Numbered from the stretch's first letter, positions 9,118-18,619 are shown. The stretch is 64,000 nucleotides of DNA from Leptogranulimonas caecicola (GCF_023168405.1 NZ_AP025285.1:742001-806000); one strand, 5' to 3'. Notes: generated by a model from the letters alone, not told the origin. Numbers and translations: made by a program.

Positions 9118-10311
9118 ATGGCATTCACCAAGAAGACCGTCAAGGACATCGACGTCGATGGCAAGCGCGTGCTTATGCGCGTCGACTTCAATGTGCCTTT
9201 GGATGGCACCACCGTCACCGACGACACCCGCATCAAGGCCGCCATCCCCACCATCCAATACCTGGTGGACCACGGCGCCAAGGTTGTGCTCATGAGCCAC
9301 CTGGGCCGCCCCAAGGGCGACGGCCCCGAGCCCGAGCTCTCTTTGAAGCCCGCTGCCGATAAGCTTGCTGAGCTCACCGGCTTGGACGTCACCTTTGTGC
9401 CCGACACCTACGGCCAGGAGGCCGAGGATGCCGTGGCTGCCATGGAGCCCGGCCAGGTAGTGGTTCTCGAGAACGTGCGCTTTGACAAGCGCGAGAAGAA
9501 GAACGACCCCGAGATCGCCAAGCAGCTCTCCAAGCTGGGCGACATCTTTGTGCTGGACGCCTTTGGCACCGCTCATCGCGCTCAGGGCTCGGTCGTGGGC
9601 CCGGCCGAGTATCTGCCCGCCGTGGCCGGCTTCCTGCTGGAGAAAGAGGTGGACACCCTCACCTCTATCTTCGCCGATCCCGATCGCCCCTTCGTGGCTA
9701 TCGTAGGCGGCTCCAAGGTCTCCTCCAAGATCGGCGTCCTAGATCACCTGCTGGACTCTGTGGACACTCTTATCATTGGCGGCGGCATGGCCTACACCTT
9801 CTTCCTGGCCAAGGGCTACACCGTGGGCACCTCCCTCCAGGAGCCCGACTGGGTGGATCGCGCCAAGGAGATGATGGAGAAGGCCGAGAAGAACGGCGTC
9901 AAGCTGCTTCTCCCTGTGGACAATGTCGTGGCTGATCACTTTGGCCCCGATGCCGTAGGCGTGGTCGTCAAGTCCAACGAGATCCCTGACGACATGATGG
10001 GCATGGACATTGGCCCTGAGACCGCCAAGCTCTATGCCGATGCCATCGCCGGCGCCAAGACCGTCTTCTGGAACGGCCCCATGGGCGTCTTCGAGTTCGA
10101 CCAGTTCTCCGACGGCACCAAGGCTGTGGCTGAGGCTGTGGCAGACAACGAGGACTGCACCTCGATCATCGGCGGCGGCGACTCTGTGGCCGCAGTGAAC
10201 AAATTTGACCTGGCAGACAAGATGAGCTGGATTTCCACCGGCGGCGGCGCCTCTATGGAGCTCGTCGAAGGCAAGGATCTCCCCGGAGTGGAGGCGCTGC
10301 TCGATGCCTAA
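9118..10311 (+). CDS. pgk: Phosphoglycerate kinase
   Basis: The start at 9118 has AGGAGG seven bases upstream; a start at 9079 would lie almost in the gap terminator. The protein has 397 residues. It transfers phosphate from 1,3-bisphosphoglycerate to ADP. Visible landmarks are the N-terminal substrate-binding signature RVDFNVPL, the basic patch SHLGRPKG, the hinge/nucleotide region GGSKVSSKIGVLDHL, and the C-terminal GGGDSVAAVNKF loop that binds the nucleotide phosphates. Its last 8 bases overlap the start of tpiA, so the two are translationally coupled. Confidence 0.98.
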   Translation: MAFTKKTVKDIDVDGKRVLMRVDFNVPLDGTTVTDDTRIKAAIPTIQYLVDHGAKVVLMSHLGRPKGDGPEPELSLKPAADKLAELTGLDVTFVPDTYGQEAEDAVAAMEPGQVVVLENVRFDKREKKNDPEIAKQLSKLGDIFVLDAFGTAHRAQGSVVGPAEYLPAVAGFLLEKEVDTLTSIFADPDRPFVAIVGGSKVSSKIGVLDHLLDSVDTLIIGGGMAYTFFLAKGYTVGTSLQEPDWVDRAKEMMEKAEKNGVKLLLPVDNVVADHFGPDAVGVVVKSNEIPDDMMGMDIGPETAKLYADAIAGAKTVFWNGPMGVFEFDQFSDGTKAVAEAVADNEDCTSIIGGGDSVAAVNKFDLADKMSWISTGGGASMELVEGKDLPGVEALLDA

Positions 10312-11077
10312 CAACCGCATGCCCCTCATCGCGGGCAACTGGAAGATGAACAAGAACTATACCGAGGGCGTCACTCTGGCGCAGGACCTGTCCAATGCCT
10401 TGGGCAACGGCGTCGACGGCGTCGAGGTGGTCGTATGCCCGCCCTTCACCGACCTCAAGGGCGTGGCCGGCGTCATCGACTTTGATCACGCTCCCTTTGG
10501 CCTGGGTGCCCAGAACGTCTATTGGGAGGCCTCCGGCGCCTATACCGGCGAGATCTCCTGCGACATGCTCACCTCGGTGGGGTGCACCTACTGCATCGTG
10601 GGCCACTCCGAGCGCCGCGATTACTTTGGCGAGACCGACGAGGACATCAACCGCAAGGTGAAGGCTCTTCTGGCTGCTGGTCTCAAGCCCATCTCCTGCT
10701 GCGGCGAGTCCCTGGAGGTTCGCGAGGCCGGCAAGCAGGTGGAGTTCGTGGTGAGCCAGATCAAGGCCGATCTGGCTGGCGTCGAGCTGGCCACCGGCGA
10801 CGAGCTTGTCATCGCCTATGAGCCCATCTGGGCTATCGGCACCGGCAAGACCGCCACTCCCGATGATGCTCAAGAAGTCTGCGGAGCCATCCGCGAGACC
10901 TTGGTAGAGCTTTTAGGCGAAGACGTCGCCAACAAGGTGCGCGTGCTTTACGGCGGGTCTGCCAAGCCCGGCAACATCGCCGGCTTCATGGCCTGCCCCG
11001 ACGTGGACGGCGCTTTGGTTGGCGGCGCCTCTTTGGTGGCTGCTGATTTCGCTCAAATGGTAGAGAGGGCTATCTAG
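10304..11077 (+). CDS. tpiA: Triose-phosphate isomerase
   Basis: The protein has 257 residues and interconverts dihydroxyacetone phosphate and glyceraldehyde 3-phosphate. Catalytic landmarks are Lys in GNWKMN near the N-terminus, His in GHSERR, Glu in AYEPIWAIGTG, and the phosphate-binding LYGGSAKPGN. The ATG lies within the last codons of pgk, with GGAGG about ten bases upstream; a second in-frame ATG five codons later is possible. gpmI begins two bases after the stop, so pgk-tpiA-gpmI form one operon. Confidence 0.98.
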   Translation: MPNNRMPLIAGNWKMNKNYTEGVTLAQDLSNALGNGVDGVEVVVCPPFTDLKGVAGVIDFDHAPFGLGAQNVYWEASGAYTGEISCDMLTSVGCTYCIVGHSERRDYFGETDEDINRKVKALLAAGLKPISCCGESLEVREAGKQVEFVVSQIKADLAGVELATGDELVIAYEPIWAIGTGKTATPDDAQEVCGAIRETLVELLGEDVANKVRVLYGGSAKPGNIAGFMACPDVDGALVGGASLVAADFAQMVERAI

Positions 11078-11079
11078 GA

Positions 11080-12648
11080 ATGACCAAACTCAAGTCCAAA
11101 AAGCCCGCGCTTCTCGTCATCATGGACGGCTTTGGCCTCGCTCCCACCGGCCCGGAGAACGCGGTAAGCCAGGCCAAGCTGCCCTACATTCAGTCGCTTC
11201 TGGCCACCTACCCCCACACCACGCTGGGCGCTTCCGGCGAGGATGTGGGCCTGCCTGACGGCCAGATGGGCAACTCCGAGGTAGGTCACTTGAACATTGG
11301 CGCCGGCCGCATCGTGTTCCAGGAGCTCTCCCGCATCAACAATGCGGTGCGCGACGGCTCCATCGAGCAGAATCCGGTGCTAGCCGACGCTATGGATGCT
11401 GTCATAGCCAAAGACTCCGTGCTTCACGTCATGGGCCTGGTGTCTGACGGCGGCGTGCACTCCTCCATGGAACACGCTGAGGCCATCATCTCCATGGCAG
11501 CCAAGCGCGGCGTCAAGCGCGTGCGCGTGGACGCCTTCACCGACGGCCGCGACGTGGATCCTCAGTCCGGCGCCGGCTTCATGGAAGACCTCCAGGCCTT
11601 CTGCGCCAAGGTCTCTAAAGAGACCGGGGCAGACGTCAAGATCGCCACGGTCTCCGGCCGCTATTGGGGCATGGACCGCGACAATCGCTGGGAGCGCGAG
11701 GAGAAGGCCTACAACGCCATCGTCTGCGCCGAGGGAGTGCCCGTGGCTTCCGCAGCCGAGGGCCTGCGCGCCTTCTACGCCGAAGACCCTCGTGGCGACG
11801 AGTTCGCCACCCCAATGATCGTCGAGGGCGCCGCTTTGGGTACCAATGACGGCGATGCCTTCATCTTCTTCAACTTCCGTCCCGATCGCGCCCGCGAGAT
11901 GACCCGCGCGCTCACCGATCCCAACTTTGACGGCTTCACACGTCAAAAGTGGCCCAAGCTCTCCTGCTTTGTGACCATGACCGAGTACGATCCCGAGTTT
12001 GACGTCGAGATCGCCTTCCCCAAGACCGTGCCTGCCCACGTGCTCGCCGACGTCATCGCCGACGAGGGCTTGAAGCAGCTCCACACGGCCGAAACCGAGA
12101 AGTACGCCCACGTAACCTTCTTCTTGAACGGCGGCGTGGAGGCCGAGAAGGAGGGGGAGACCCGCGTGCTCATCCCTTCGCCCAAGGTGGCTACTTACGA
12201 CCTCAAGCCCGAGATGAGCGAGCCGGAAGTTACCGAGAAGCTCGCCTCTGCCATCCGCGACGACGCCGCTGACGTCTACATCGTCAACTACGCCAACTGC
12301 GACATGGTAGGTCACACTGGCGTGGTGCAGGCTGCCGTCAAGGCCTGCGAGGCAGTGGATGACGGCCTTTCTCGCGTCGTCCCTGAGATTCTGGCCAAAG
12401 GCGGCTTCGCGCTGATCACTGCCGACCATGGCAATGCAGACCACATGTACGACGTGGCCTCTTCCGGTGAGCGCAAGCCCTTCACTGCTCATACCACCAA
12501 CCGCGTGCCCTTCATTGTGGTTGACCCCGATGCCCAGCTCAAGGGCATCGAGGACGGCCGCCTTTCCGACATCGCGCCCACCATGCTCGCCATGATGGGC
12601 ATCGATCGTCCTGAGGAAATGACCGGTCGCGTGCTCGTAGAGGAGTAG
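11080..12648 (+). CDS. gpmI: Phosphoglycerate mutase, 2,3-bisphosphoglycerate-independent
   Basis: The protein has 522 residues, normal for the metal-dependent GpmI family, which interconverts 3- and 2-phosphoglycerate through a phosphoserine intermediate. The first metal site is in VIMDGFG, the catalytic Ser in GQMGNSEVGHLNIGAGR, and the second metal cluster in ITADHGNADHM. It is the fourth consecutive glycolytic gene on this strand. Downstream are a copy of the dispersed motif and a perfect 15-base-stem terminator. Confidence 0.98.
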   Translation: MTKLKSKKPALLVIMDGFGLAPTGPENAVSQAKLPYIQSLLATYPHTTLGASGEDVGLPDGQMGNSEVGHLNIGAGRIVFQELSRINNAVRDGSIEQNPVLADAMDAVIAKDSVLHVMGLVSDGGVHSSMEHAEAIISMAAKRGVKRVRVDAFTDGRDVDPQSGAGFMEDLQAFCAKVSKETGADVKIATVSGRYWGMDRDNRWEREEKAYNAIVCAEGVPVASAAEGLRAFYAEDPRGDEFATPMIVEGAALGTNDGDAFIFFNFRPDRAREMTRALTDPNFDGFTRQKWPKLSCFVTMTEYDPEFDVEIAFPKTVPAHVLADVIADEGLKQLHTAETEKYAHVTFFLNGGVEAEKEGETRVLIPSPKVATYDLKPEMSEPEVTEKLASAIRDDAADVYIVNYANCDMVGHTGVVQAAVKACEAVDDGLSRVVPEILAKGGFALITADHGNADHMYDVASSGERKPFTAHTTNRVPFIVVDPDAQLKGIEDGRLSDIAPTMLAMMGIDRPEEMTGRVLVEE

Positions 12649-12680
12649 CCATCAGGGGAGCGCTGCAGCCCTTGGCTGCA

Positions 12681-12695
12681 GGGTTTCTCGGCAAG
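12681..12695 (+). repeat. Dispersed motif, near-full match
   Basis: GGGTTTCTCGGCAAG keeps the full ten-base core. It directly follows a small hairpin CTGCAGCC/GGCTGCAG (12663-12680). Confidence 0.85.
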
Positions 12696-12714
12696 GGGTG
12701 TTCCTAAGATCTTT

Positions 12715-12754
12715 GAAGCCCACCAAAGGCAACTGTTGACCTTTGGTGGGCTTC
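12715..12754 (+). terminator. Intrinsic terminator after gpmI
   Basis: GAAGCCCACCAAAGG pairs perfectly with CCTTTGGTGGGCTTC (15 pairs, ten-base loop). TCT follows but there is no long T-tract. Confidence 0.8.
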
Positions 12755-12904
12755 TCTGTGAGAAAGACGCATCGCAGACTTGCTACAGACTTGCTATATA
12801 GATGTGCCTGCAACTTCTGTGGTAAGGTTGTTCGATGTGGTTCTAGCCAACCTATTGTTCGGGGCGCACCTTTAAGGCCCCGCATGTACCTTAAAGGAGT
12901 ATCT

Positions 12905-13156
12905 GTGAGCCCGCTCAATATCTTTTTGTCTGTGGTTTGGGGCATCTCTGCGGTAGCCTCCATCATTCTGGTGCTTATGCATTCTGGCAAAGGGACTGGC
13001 GTCTCTGATATGATCGCCAGCTCCATGTACAACTCCAATGCAGGCTCCGGCGTGTGGGAGAAAAACCTTGATCGCCTCACCGTCATCTCGGTGTGCGTCT
13101 TTGTGGCTACGCTCTTTATCTTTATGCTCATCTTCCCCCAGGGAACCCTAGGTTAA
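12905..13156 (+). CDS. secG: Protein translocase subunit SecG
   Basis: The GTG start has AAAGGAG five bases upstream and gives 83 residues, the usual SecG length; a longer frame back to 12743 would run through the terminator. The protein has two membrane segments (about 3-23 and 60-80) joined by a short cytoplasmic loop with LMHSGKGTG, the conserved SecG motif. SecG is the small subunit of the SecYEG channel. Its place just after the glycolytic genes is a common Gram-positive and actinobacterial arrangement. Confidence 0.93.
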   Translation: MSPLNIFLSVVWGISAVASIILVLMHSGKGTGVSDMIASSMYNSNAGSGVWEKNLDRLTVISVCVFVATLFIFMLIFPQGTLG

Positions 13157-13208
13157 GCAGAGCCTGCCTAGGCGTTTTTACGCCATTAAAATATGTTGCA
13201 TCCCAGGT

Positions 13209-13247
13209 CGACGCCCGTATCTTCGTCAGTTGAAGGTATGGGCGTCG
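13209..13247. terminator. Stem-loop after secG
   Basis: A 16-base stem, with two G-T pairs, forms from CGACGCCCGTATCTTC and GAAGGTATGGGCGTCG around a seven-base loop. There is no T-tract, so its role as a terminator is uncertain. I see no gene in the remainder of 13157-13465. Confidence 0.5.
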
Positions 13248-13465
13248 ATATGTGTTGATGGTGGAAGAATCTTCGTCTTTTGCCCAAATCTATGCATCGG
13301 GAAGGTCAAGAGGACCAAACATGGGCATGAACCTTACGAAATACTAGGCTGCTCGGTTTTTGATGAATCGAGACTGTGGGTGCTATGAGGGCGAGCTTCC
13401 TGATGCGAGCGCTCTTGGGGATTCACAGGCCAAAGCCAGCCACAGCAACACTCAAGGGAGATCCT

Positions 13466-15124
13466 ATGAACGGCAATCCTCAGACCCCCTCTCTCACGCG
13501 CAAGGCTTTTCTGGGAAGCTCTGCGTTGGCGGCAGGGGTTCTGGCGCTGAGCGGCTGCAAGAAGAGCGGCGGCGTGGCTTCCGGGGACGGAACCTCAATC
13601 AGCTACTTCATCACCAACCCACCTTCAATCGACCCTTACAACGCACAAGACGTAGCCGGTTGCTTGGTGGCGCGCCAGCTTTTTGACCCTCTGTGCACCT
13701 ATAACTTCAAGACTTCCGAGGTAGAGCCTTGCGCTGCCGAGAGCTGGACGGTCAACGACGAAGGCACGGTGTTCACCTTCACCATCCGCCAGGGCAACAC
13801 CTTCCACAACGGCGAGACTGTGGACGCTGCTGCTTTCCAGCGTGGCTGGAACCGTCTGTGCAATCCCACTACGACCGAGTCGCCTTCGGTAGTGAGCTAC
13901 TACCTCAAGCTGGTCAAGGGCTATGACGAGGTAGTCAACGGGCAGGCTCAGGAGCTCTCGGGTGTGAGCTGCCCGGATGAGTACACCTTCCAGGTGGAGC
14001 TCTCTCAGCCCTTCTTTGACTTCCCCATGATCTGTACCATCGTCCCCACCGCCCCCGTGCCCAAGGCTGCTTTGGATGATTTCCAAAGCTACTTCAAGGC
14101 TCCCATTGGCAATGGCGCCTATGAGATGGACGGGCAGTGGGTCGACGGTCAGTACATCAAGCTCAAGGCTTATCCTGACTACAAAAATGGCGAGAAGCCC
14201 AAGATTGGCAACCTTAACTTCAACATTCAAAAGGATGTGGAGACTGGCTATAAGGAGTTTTTGGCCGGCAATATCGACATCTGCGACATCCCTACACCTC
14301 AGGTAAAGGATGCTCAGGCAGAGTACGGCGTCTCCGAGGACGGCTACACCATCACTCCGGATCACCAATGTCTCGATGGCGAGCAGCCCTCCACCTACTA
14401 CCTGGTGCTCAACCTCGACGATCCAGTGTTGCAAGATGCGGATGTGCGCCGCGCCATCTCTATGGCCATCGATCGCCAGAGCATCTGCGACACCGTGCTT
14501 CAGGGCACTAGGACTCCTGCCGGCAATCTCTGTGCGCCTACCTGTCTGGGTTACGAGGAGAACCAGTGGGCGTATTCCAAATATGACAAGGATGCAGCCG
14601 TCGCGCTTTTGGACAAGAACCACCCGGCGGATGCCAATGGCATGCGCGACATCTCTGTCACCCTTTCCTATAACGTGGACGGCTCCCATAAGGAGATCAT
14701 GGAGACCGTCCAGGCCAACCTCCAGGCTGTGGGAATCAACGTCACTCAAAACACCGTGGAGTGGGCTGCCTACCTGTCTATGCTGGACTCCGGCGATTAC
14801 CAGATCGGCCGTCAGGGTTGGGTGGCCGAGTATCCTTCTATCGACAACTTCCTCTACTCGCTGTGCTACACCGGCAATGCCGACAACCTCTCCGGCTACT
14901 CAAACGAGCAGGTAGATAGCCTCATTGTCCAGGCTCGTGGCACCCAAGACGAGAATGAGCGCCTCTCGCTTTTAGAGCAAGCCAACGTCATTGTGGGCAA
15001 CGACGTGCCCATGATCCCTCTGTTCTTCTACAAGTTCGCAAAGGTGGGTTCCAGTCGCATCAAGCAAGCCTATCTGTCGCCTATCGAGCAGTCTTCTGCC
15101 GCCTCGTGGGAGCTTGAGGGCTAA
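13466..15124 (+). CDS. Oligopeptide ABC transporter substrate-binding lipoprotein (first paralogue)
   Basis: The start at 13466 has AGGGAG six bases upstream, giving 552 residues. The N-terminus has basic residues TRK, a hydrophobic stretch and a lipobox LSGC, so the mature protein is lipid-anchored on the outer face of the membrane. The rest is a family 5 (DppA/OppA) extracellular binding protein, with FHNGETVDAAAFQRGW and the repeated hinge and lobe signatures. It is strongly similar to the next gene along its whole length, including the motifs GTRTPA, YDKDAAVALLD and IPLFFYK, so the two arose by duplication. A hairpin terminator made of the dispersed motif follows, so it is probably expressed separately. 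Confidence 0.92.
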   Translation: MNGNPQTPSLTRKAFLGSSALAAGVLALSGCKKSGGVASGDGTSISYFITNPPSIDPYNAQDVAGCLVARQLFDPLCTYNFKTSEVEPCAAESWTVNDEGTVFTFTIRQGNTFHNGETVDAAAFQRGWNRLCNPTTTESPSVVSYYLKLVKGYDEVVNGQAQELSGVSCPDEYTFQVELSQPFFDFPMICTIVPTAPVPKAALDDFQSYFKAPIGNGAYEMDGQWVDGQYIKLKAYPDYKNGEKPKIGNLNFNIQKDVETGYKEFLAGNIDICDIPTPQVKDAQAEYGVSEDGYTITPDHQCLDGEQPSTYYLVLNLDDPVLQDADVRRAISMAIDRQSICDTVLQGTRTPAGNLCAPTCLGYEENQWAYSKYDKDAAVALLDKNHPADANGMRDISVTLSYNVDGSHKEIMETVQANLQAVGINVTQNTVEWAAYLSMLDSGDYQIGRQGWVAEYPSIDNFLYSLCYTGNADNLSGYSNEQVDSLIVQARGTQDENERLSLLEQANVIVGNDVPMIPLFFYKFAKVGSSRIKQAYLSPIEQSSAASWELEG

Positions 15125-15165
15125 GGGCGAACCGCCCAGCACATAAGATATAGGGTCCACAATTG

Positions 15166-15200
15166 AGATGCCGAGAAAGCCCTGGTCTTTCTCGGCATCT
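15166..15200. terminator. Hairpin formed by an inverted pair of the dispersed motif
   Basis: AGATGCCGAGAAAG and CTTTCTCGGCATCT are perfect 14-base inverted arms around a seven-base loop. Both arms contain the exact core TTTCTCGGCA. It sits 41 bases after the first binding-protein gene. I see no gene in the remaining 15201-15542, which is AT-rich and presumably carries the promoter of the second binding protein. Confidence 0.75.
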
Positions 15201-15542
15201 ATATATGAAGAATTAATGTAAAAAGGGGAGTAACAGGAGAGGGGTTATGAACCTTCTGTGTGGATGTACTGACCTGCTGAAATATTCCTAAAATCTCTAC
15301 GTTAGTTTTAGTCCTATTGGTTTCCATCTTGGTAACAAATGACCAAAAGAGGGCATTCAGGTTGCGTTAAAGGACTATTTCCTAAATACTTCTATGGAAC
15401 CGAATGCCCCCGAGCGTCTCGGGCTGAGAGGTGGACACGGACACTTCTTGCCTCTGGAGGGTAGGGGGCCGGATCGAAGGCATGATTCGCTCGAGCCGGA
15501 GAGGTTCTGAGCGAACAAGCACGACAGACAGAAGGAGAGAGT

Positions 15543-17198
15543 ATGAGCGAGTTCCTCAAGATCGGTCGCCGCACGTTCCTCAAGGGTTCTGCTGCTGCGT
15601 CCGCTCTCATGGCACTGGCTGCCTGCAAGAAGGATGACGGTGGCGCCACCGCCGAGGCAGGCACTGAGGGCGCTACTGCCAAGGTCTACATCAACAACCC
15701 CGTGTCCATCGACCCCTACAACTGCCAGGAGTCCGAGGGCACTCAGGTTTGCTATCAGATGTTTGACTGCCTTACCGACTTCGATTACGAGAAGGGCGAG
15801 CTCGTACCCGCCGCCGCTGAGTCTTGGACTTCCAATGACGACGGCACCGAGTTCACCTTCACCCTCAAGGAGGGCTGCAAGTTCCACAACGGCGACCCCG
15901 TGGATGCCGAGTCTTTCGTACGCGGTTGGACCCGTCTGGTGGATCCCAAGACCAACACCGACAGCCCCTCTGCCGTGACCTACCACATCTCCATGGTGGA
16001 CGGCTATGACGCGCTGGCTGCCGGCGAGACCGACGTCCTCTCTGGCGTCTCTGCACCCGATGACAAGACCTTCGTGGTCAAGCTCGCCATCCCCTATGCC
16101 GACTTCCCCTATGTGGCGAGCCACCCCGCCCTGGCCCCTGTGCCCGCTGTGGCTCTGGAGGATTTCAACGCCTACTTCACCGCTCCTGTGGGCAATGGCC
16201 CCTTCATGATGGACGGCAAGTGGGTGGACGGCCAGTACATCAACCTCAAGCGTTTCGAGGACTACAACGGCGACAAGCCTAAGATCGCCGCCATCCAGTT
16301 CAACATCCAGAAGGACATGGAGACTGCCTACAAGGAGTTCCAGGCCGGCAACTATGACTTCTGCGACGTTCCCACTGCACAGATCGCCTCCGCCCAGGAC
16401 ACCTATGGCCTGTCTGACGACGGCTACACCATCACCCCCGGCAAGCAGATGCTGCTGGGCGATGAGGCCTCCGTCTACTACCTCACCATCAACAACACCG
16501 ATCCTCTGCTTAAGGATGTGAACCTGCGCAAGGCCATCTCCCTGGCCATTAACCGTCAGGCCATCTGCGACACCATCTTCTCTGGCACCCGTACCCCTGC
16601 TGCCAACATCATTCCTCCGGGAATCGCTGGCTACGAGGACGGCGTGTGGGCTGACTCCCACTACGACAAGGATGCCGCAGTGGCCCTGCTGGATCAGTAC
16701 TATCCCGCAGACGCTGACGGCAAGCGCAACGTCACTTTCCAGCTGTCCTTCAACGGCGACGGCAACCACAAGGACATCATGACCGCCATCCAGGCCGACC
16801 TGGCCGAGGTGGGCATCGACGCCACCCTGGATCAGGGCGAGTGGGCCGCCATTCTCGACCGTTACCAGAACGGCGACTATCAGACCGGTCGTCTGGGTTG
16901 GATCGCAGACTATCCCATCATGGACAACTTCCTCTATCCTCTGTTCTTCACCGGCAACGGCGACAACCGCTCCCTCTACAGCAACGCCGAGGTCGACGCT
17001 GCTCTTGAGGCTGCCCGCCAGACCGTGGACGACGACGCTCGCATCACCGCCCTTCAAGAGGTCAACAAGAAGATCTCCGAGGATATGCCCGTGGTTCCCA
17101 TCTTCTTCTACAAGCACACCTATGTGGGCTCCGACAAGGTGAAGAGCGCTTACGTCGATCCTTCCAAGAAGATCCACCTGAAGTCTGCCGATATGTAA
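15543..17198 (+). CDS. oppA: Oligopeptide ABC transporter substrate-binding lipoprotein (second paralogue)
   Basis: The protein has 551 residues, with AAGGAG upstream of the ATG. The N-terminus GRRTFLKGSAAASALMALAAC combines a twin-arginine motif with a lipobox, so export by the Tat pathway followed by lipidation is likely; the first paralogue has only RK there. The body is a family 5 peptide-binding protein with FHNGDPVDAESFVRGW. C-ending codons dominate, which suggests high expression, as expected for the main solute receptor. It is the closest binding protein to oppBCDF but is separated from oppB by a terminator and 386 bases, a usual way to make more receptor than permease. Confidence 0.94.
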   Translation: MSEFLKIGRRTFLKGSAAASALMALAACKKDDGGATAEAGTEGATAKVYINNPVSIDPYNCQESEGTQVCYQMFDCLTDFDYEKGELVPAAAESWTSNDDGTEFTFTLKEGCKFHNGDPVDAESFVRGWTRLVDPKTNTDSPSAVTYHISMVDGYDALAAGETDVLSGVSAPDDKTFVVKLAIPYADFPYVASHPALAPVPAVALEDFNAYFTAPVGNGPFMMDGKWVDGQYINLKRFEDYNGDKPKIAAIQFNIQKDMETAYKEFQAGNYDFCDVPTAQIASAQDTYGLSDDGYTITPGKQMLLGDEASVYYLTINNTDPLLKDVNLRKAISLAINRQAICDTIFSGTRTPAANIIPPGIAGYEDGVWADSHYDKDAAVALLDQYYPADADGKRNVTFQLSFNGDGNHKDIMTAIQADLAEVGIDATLDQGEWAAILDRYQNGDYQTGRLGWIADYPIMDNFLYPLFFTGNGDNRSLYSNAEVDAALEAARQTVDDDARITALQEVNKKISEDMPVVPIFFYKHTYVGSDKVKSAYVDPSKKIHLKSADM

Positions 17199-17277
17199 GC
17201 TGCCTTCCTCAAGGCTTAAAGCTTGCCTAAAGCAGGTTGCAGGGTGATGTGTGGATAAATTCTGCGCAGCCATGCAT

Positions 17278-17319
17278 AGCGAGGTATCGCTTCTATTTGA
17301 GGCGGTACCTCGCTTTCTT
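17278..17319 (+). terminator. Intrinsic terminator after second binding protein
   Basis: AGCGAGGTA pairs with TACCTCGCT (nine pairs) and is followed by TTCTTATA. The rest of 17199-17584 has no gene that I can support and should contain the oppBCDF promoter. Confidence 0.7.
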
Positions 17320-17584
17320 ATAGGGAAGACACCCTCTTTGCGCAGCGCTTGTTTGTCGATATCCATGCAATCTGAATATACTTTTAAACATGTAATTGCT
17401 TCCAATGTGTTTCATATCGCGCTTGCGATGCATCGAATAGGCCTCTTTTGCCACCGGTCTGCCTATACTTGTTACCGTGCGCTAGGTGGCTAGTTTTTGA
17501 CCCTCTCTTTTGGGACCCAGTCCTTAGTGCATAGAGGGCCGCTTGGCCCTTACCTGTTGGCATCGGATACAGGAGACATCGAGC

Positions 17585-18619
17585 ATGCTCAAGTACATCC
17601 TCAAGCGCCTCCTGCAGTTCATCCCGGTGTTCTTTGGCGTCACAATGATCTTGTTTGCCATGAAGAACATTGTCCCTGGCGATCCCATCAAGCTTATCGC
17701 CGGCGACAAGGCGCTCCCGCCTGAGACAGAACTGCAGCTCCGCATCGCGAATCACCTCATCGAGGTAGATGCAGACGGCAAGCCCATCTATGACGAGGAG
17801 GGCAACACCGTCCCCATGCCCATCTGGAAGCAGTACGGCTACTATATCTCTGGCCTGCTTCAGGGCGACTTGGGCAACTCCTATAGCCGCAAGCTTCCGG
17901 TGTCCCAGATTTTTGCCGATAAGTACCCCTATACCGCCAAGCTCGCCATCGTGGCCATCATCATCGAGGCGGTGGTGGGCATAGGCGCAGGTATGGTGAG
18001 CGCCATCAAGAGGTACTCCTTCTGGGATGTGCTCGTCACCCTCATTACCGCAGTGCTTGTGGCCATGCCTGCTTTCTGGTTAGGTATGTTGCTCCAGCTC
18101 TTCTTCGGCATCATTCTCAAGAACGCCACCGGGGGCGCGGTATACATGCCCATCTCTGGCGCTGGCGGCAACTCCGAGTTCCTGCCTTGGGTGCACTATA
18201 TCTTGCCAGCCATCACGTTGGCAGCAGTATCTACTGCCTATACGGCCCGCATCATGCGCTCCCAACTGTTGGAAGTCATGAACCAAGACTACATCCGCAC
18301 GGCAAAGGCCAAAGGCCTTTCTCGGCGCGAGATTATTTACCACCATGCACTCAAGAATGCGTTGATCCCTGTAGTCACCTACATAGGACTGGACTTTGGC
18401 GCCATGCTCTCGGGCGCCATTCTCACAGAGACGGTATTCAACTGGCCTGGTGTGGGCAATGAGATCTATCGCGCTATCACACAGCGTGACTGGCCCATTG
18501 TGATGGGCGGCGTAACCATCATCATCGTGGTGGTGCTACTCATCAACCTTATCGTCGACATCAGCTACGCCTTCCTGGATCCGCGCATCCGCTACGGCGC
18601 TCCCAAGGATCAAGGTTAG
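17585..18619 (+). CDS. oppB: Oligopeptide ABC transporter permease OppB
   Basis: The start at 17585 has AGGAGA eight bases upstream; 344 residues. The protein begins MLKYILKRLLQFIPVFFGVT, the typical first membrane segment of OppB/DppB permeases, followed by a large external loop (about 40-110) and five more membrane segments. The cytoplasmic EAA loop, which docks on the ATPase subunits, is visible as DYIRTAKAKGLSRREIIYHHALKNALIP. It heads a four-gene run oppB-oppC-oppD-oppF with gaps of 10, 3 and 4 bases. Peptide versus nickel or other family 5 substrates cannot be distinguished from the permease alone; the two oligopeptide-type binding proteins upstream favour peptides. Confidence 0.93.
   Translation: MLKYILKRLLQFIPVFFGVTMILFAMKNIVPGDPIKLIAGDKALPPETELQLRIANHLIEVDADGKPIYDEEGNTVPMPIWKQYGYYISGLLQGDLGNSYSRKLPVSQIFADKYPYTAKLAIVAIIIEAVVGIGAGMVSAIKRYSFWDVLVTLITAVLVAMPAFWLGMLLQLFFGIILKNATGGAVYMPISGAGGNSEFLPWVHYILPAITLAAVSTAYTARIMRSQLLEVMNQDYIRTAKAKGLSRREIIYHHALKNALIPVVTYIGLDFGAMLSGAILTETVFNWPGVGNEIYRAITQRDWPIVMGGVTIIIVVVLLINLIVDISYAFLDPRIRYGAPKDQG

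Noticed and set aside
11380-12492. Long antisense frames opposite gpmI and other glycolytic genes
   Set aside because: They are by-products of codon bias, with no ribosome site or domain.
12743-12904. N-terminal extension of secG
   Set aside because: It would start inside the gpmI terminator, and the GTG at 12905 has a strong ribosome site and gives the normal SecG length.
13731-13745. Other GCCGAGA or GCCGATAA strings as motif copies
   Set aside because: They lack the TTT/AAA flank of the core and lie in common codon contexts (Ala-Glu or Ala-Asp-Lys), so chance explains them.
15375-17405. A 676-codon open frame antisense to the second binding-protein gene
   Set aside because: It mirrors the strongly C-ending codons of the real gene, has repetitive Gly/Val/His-rich composition and no recognisable domain.
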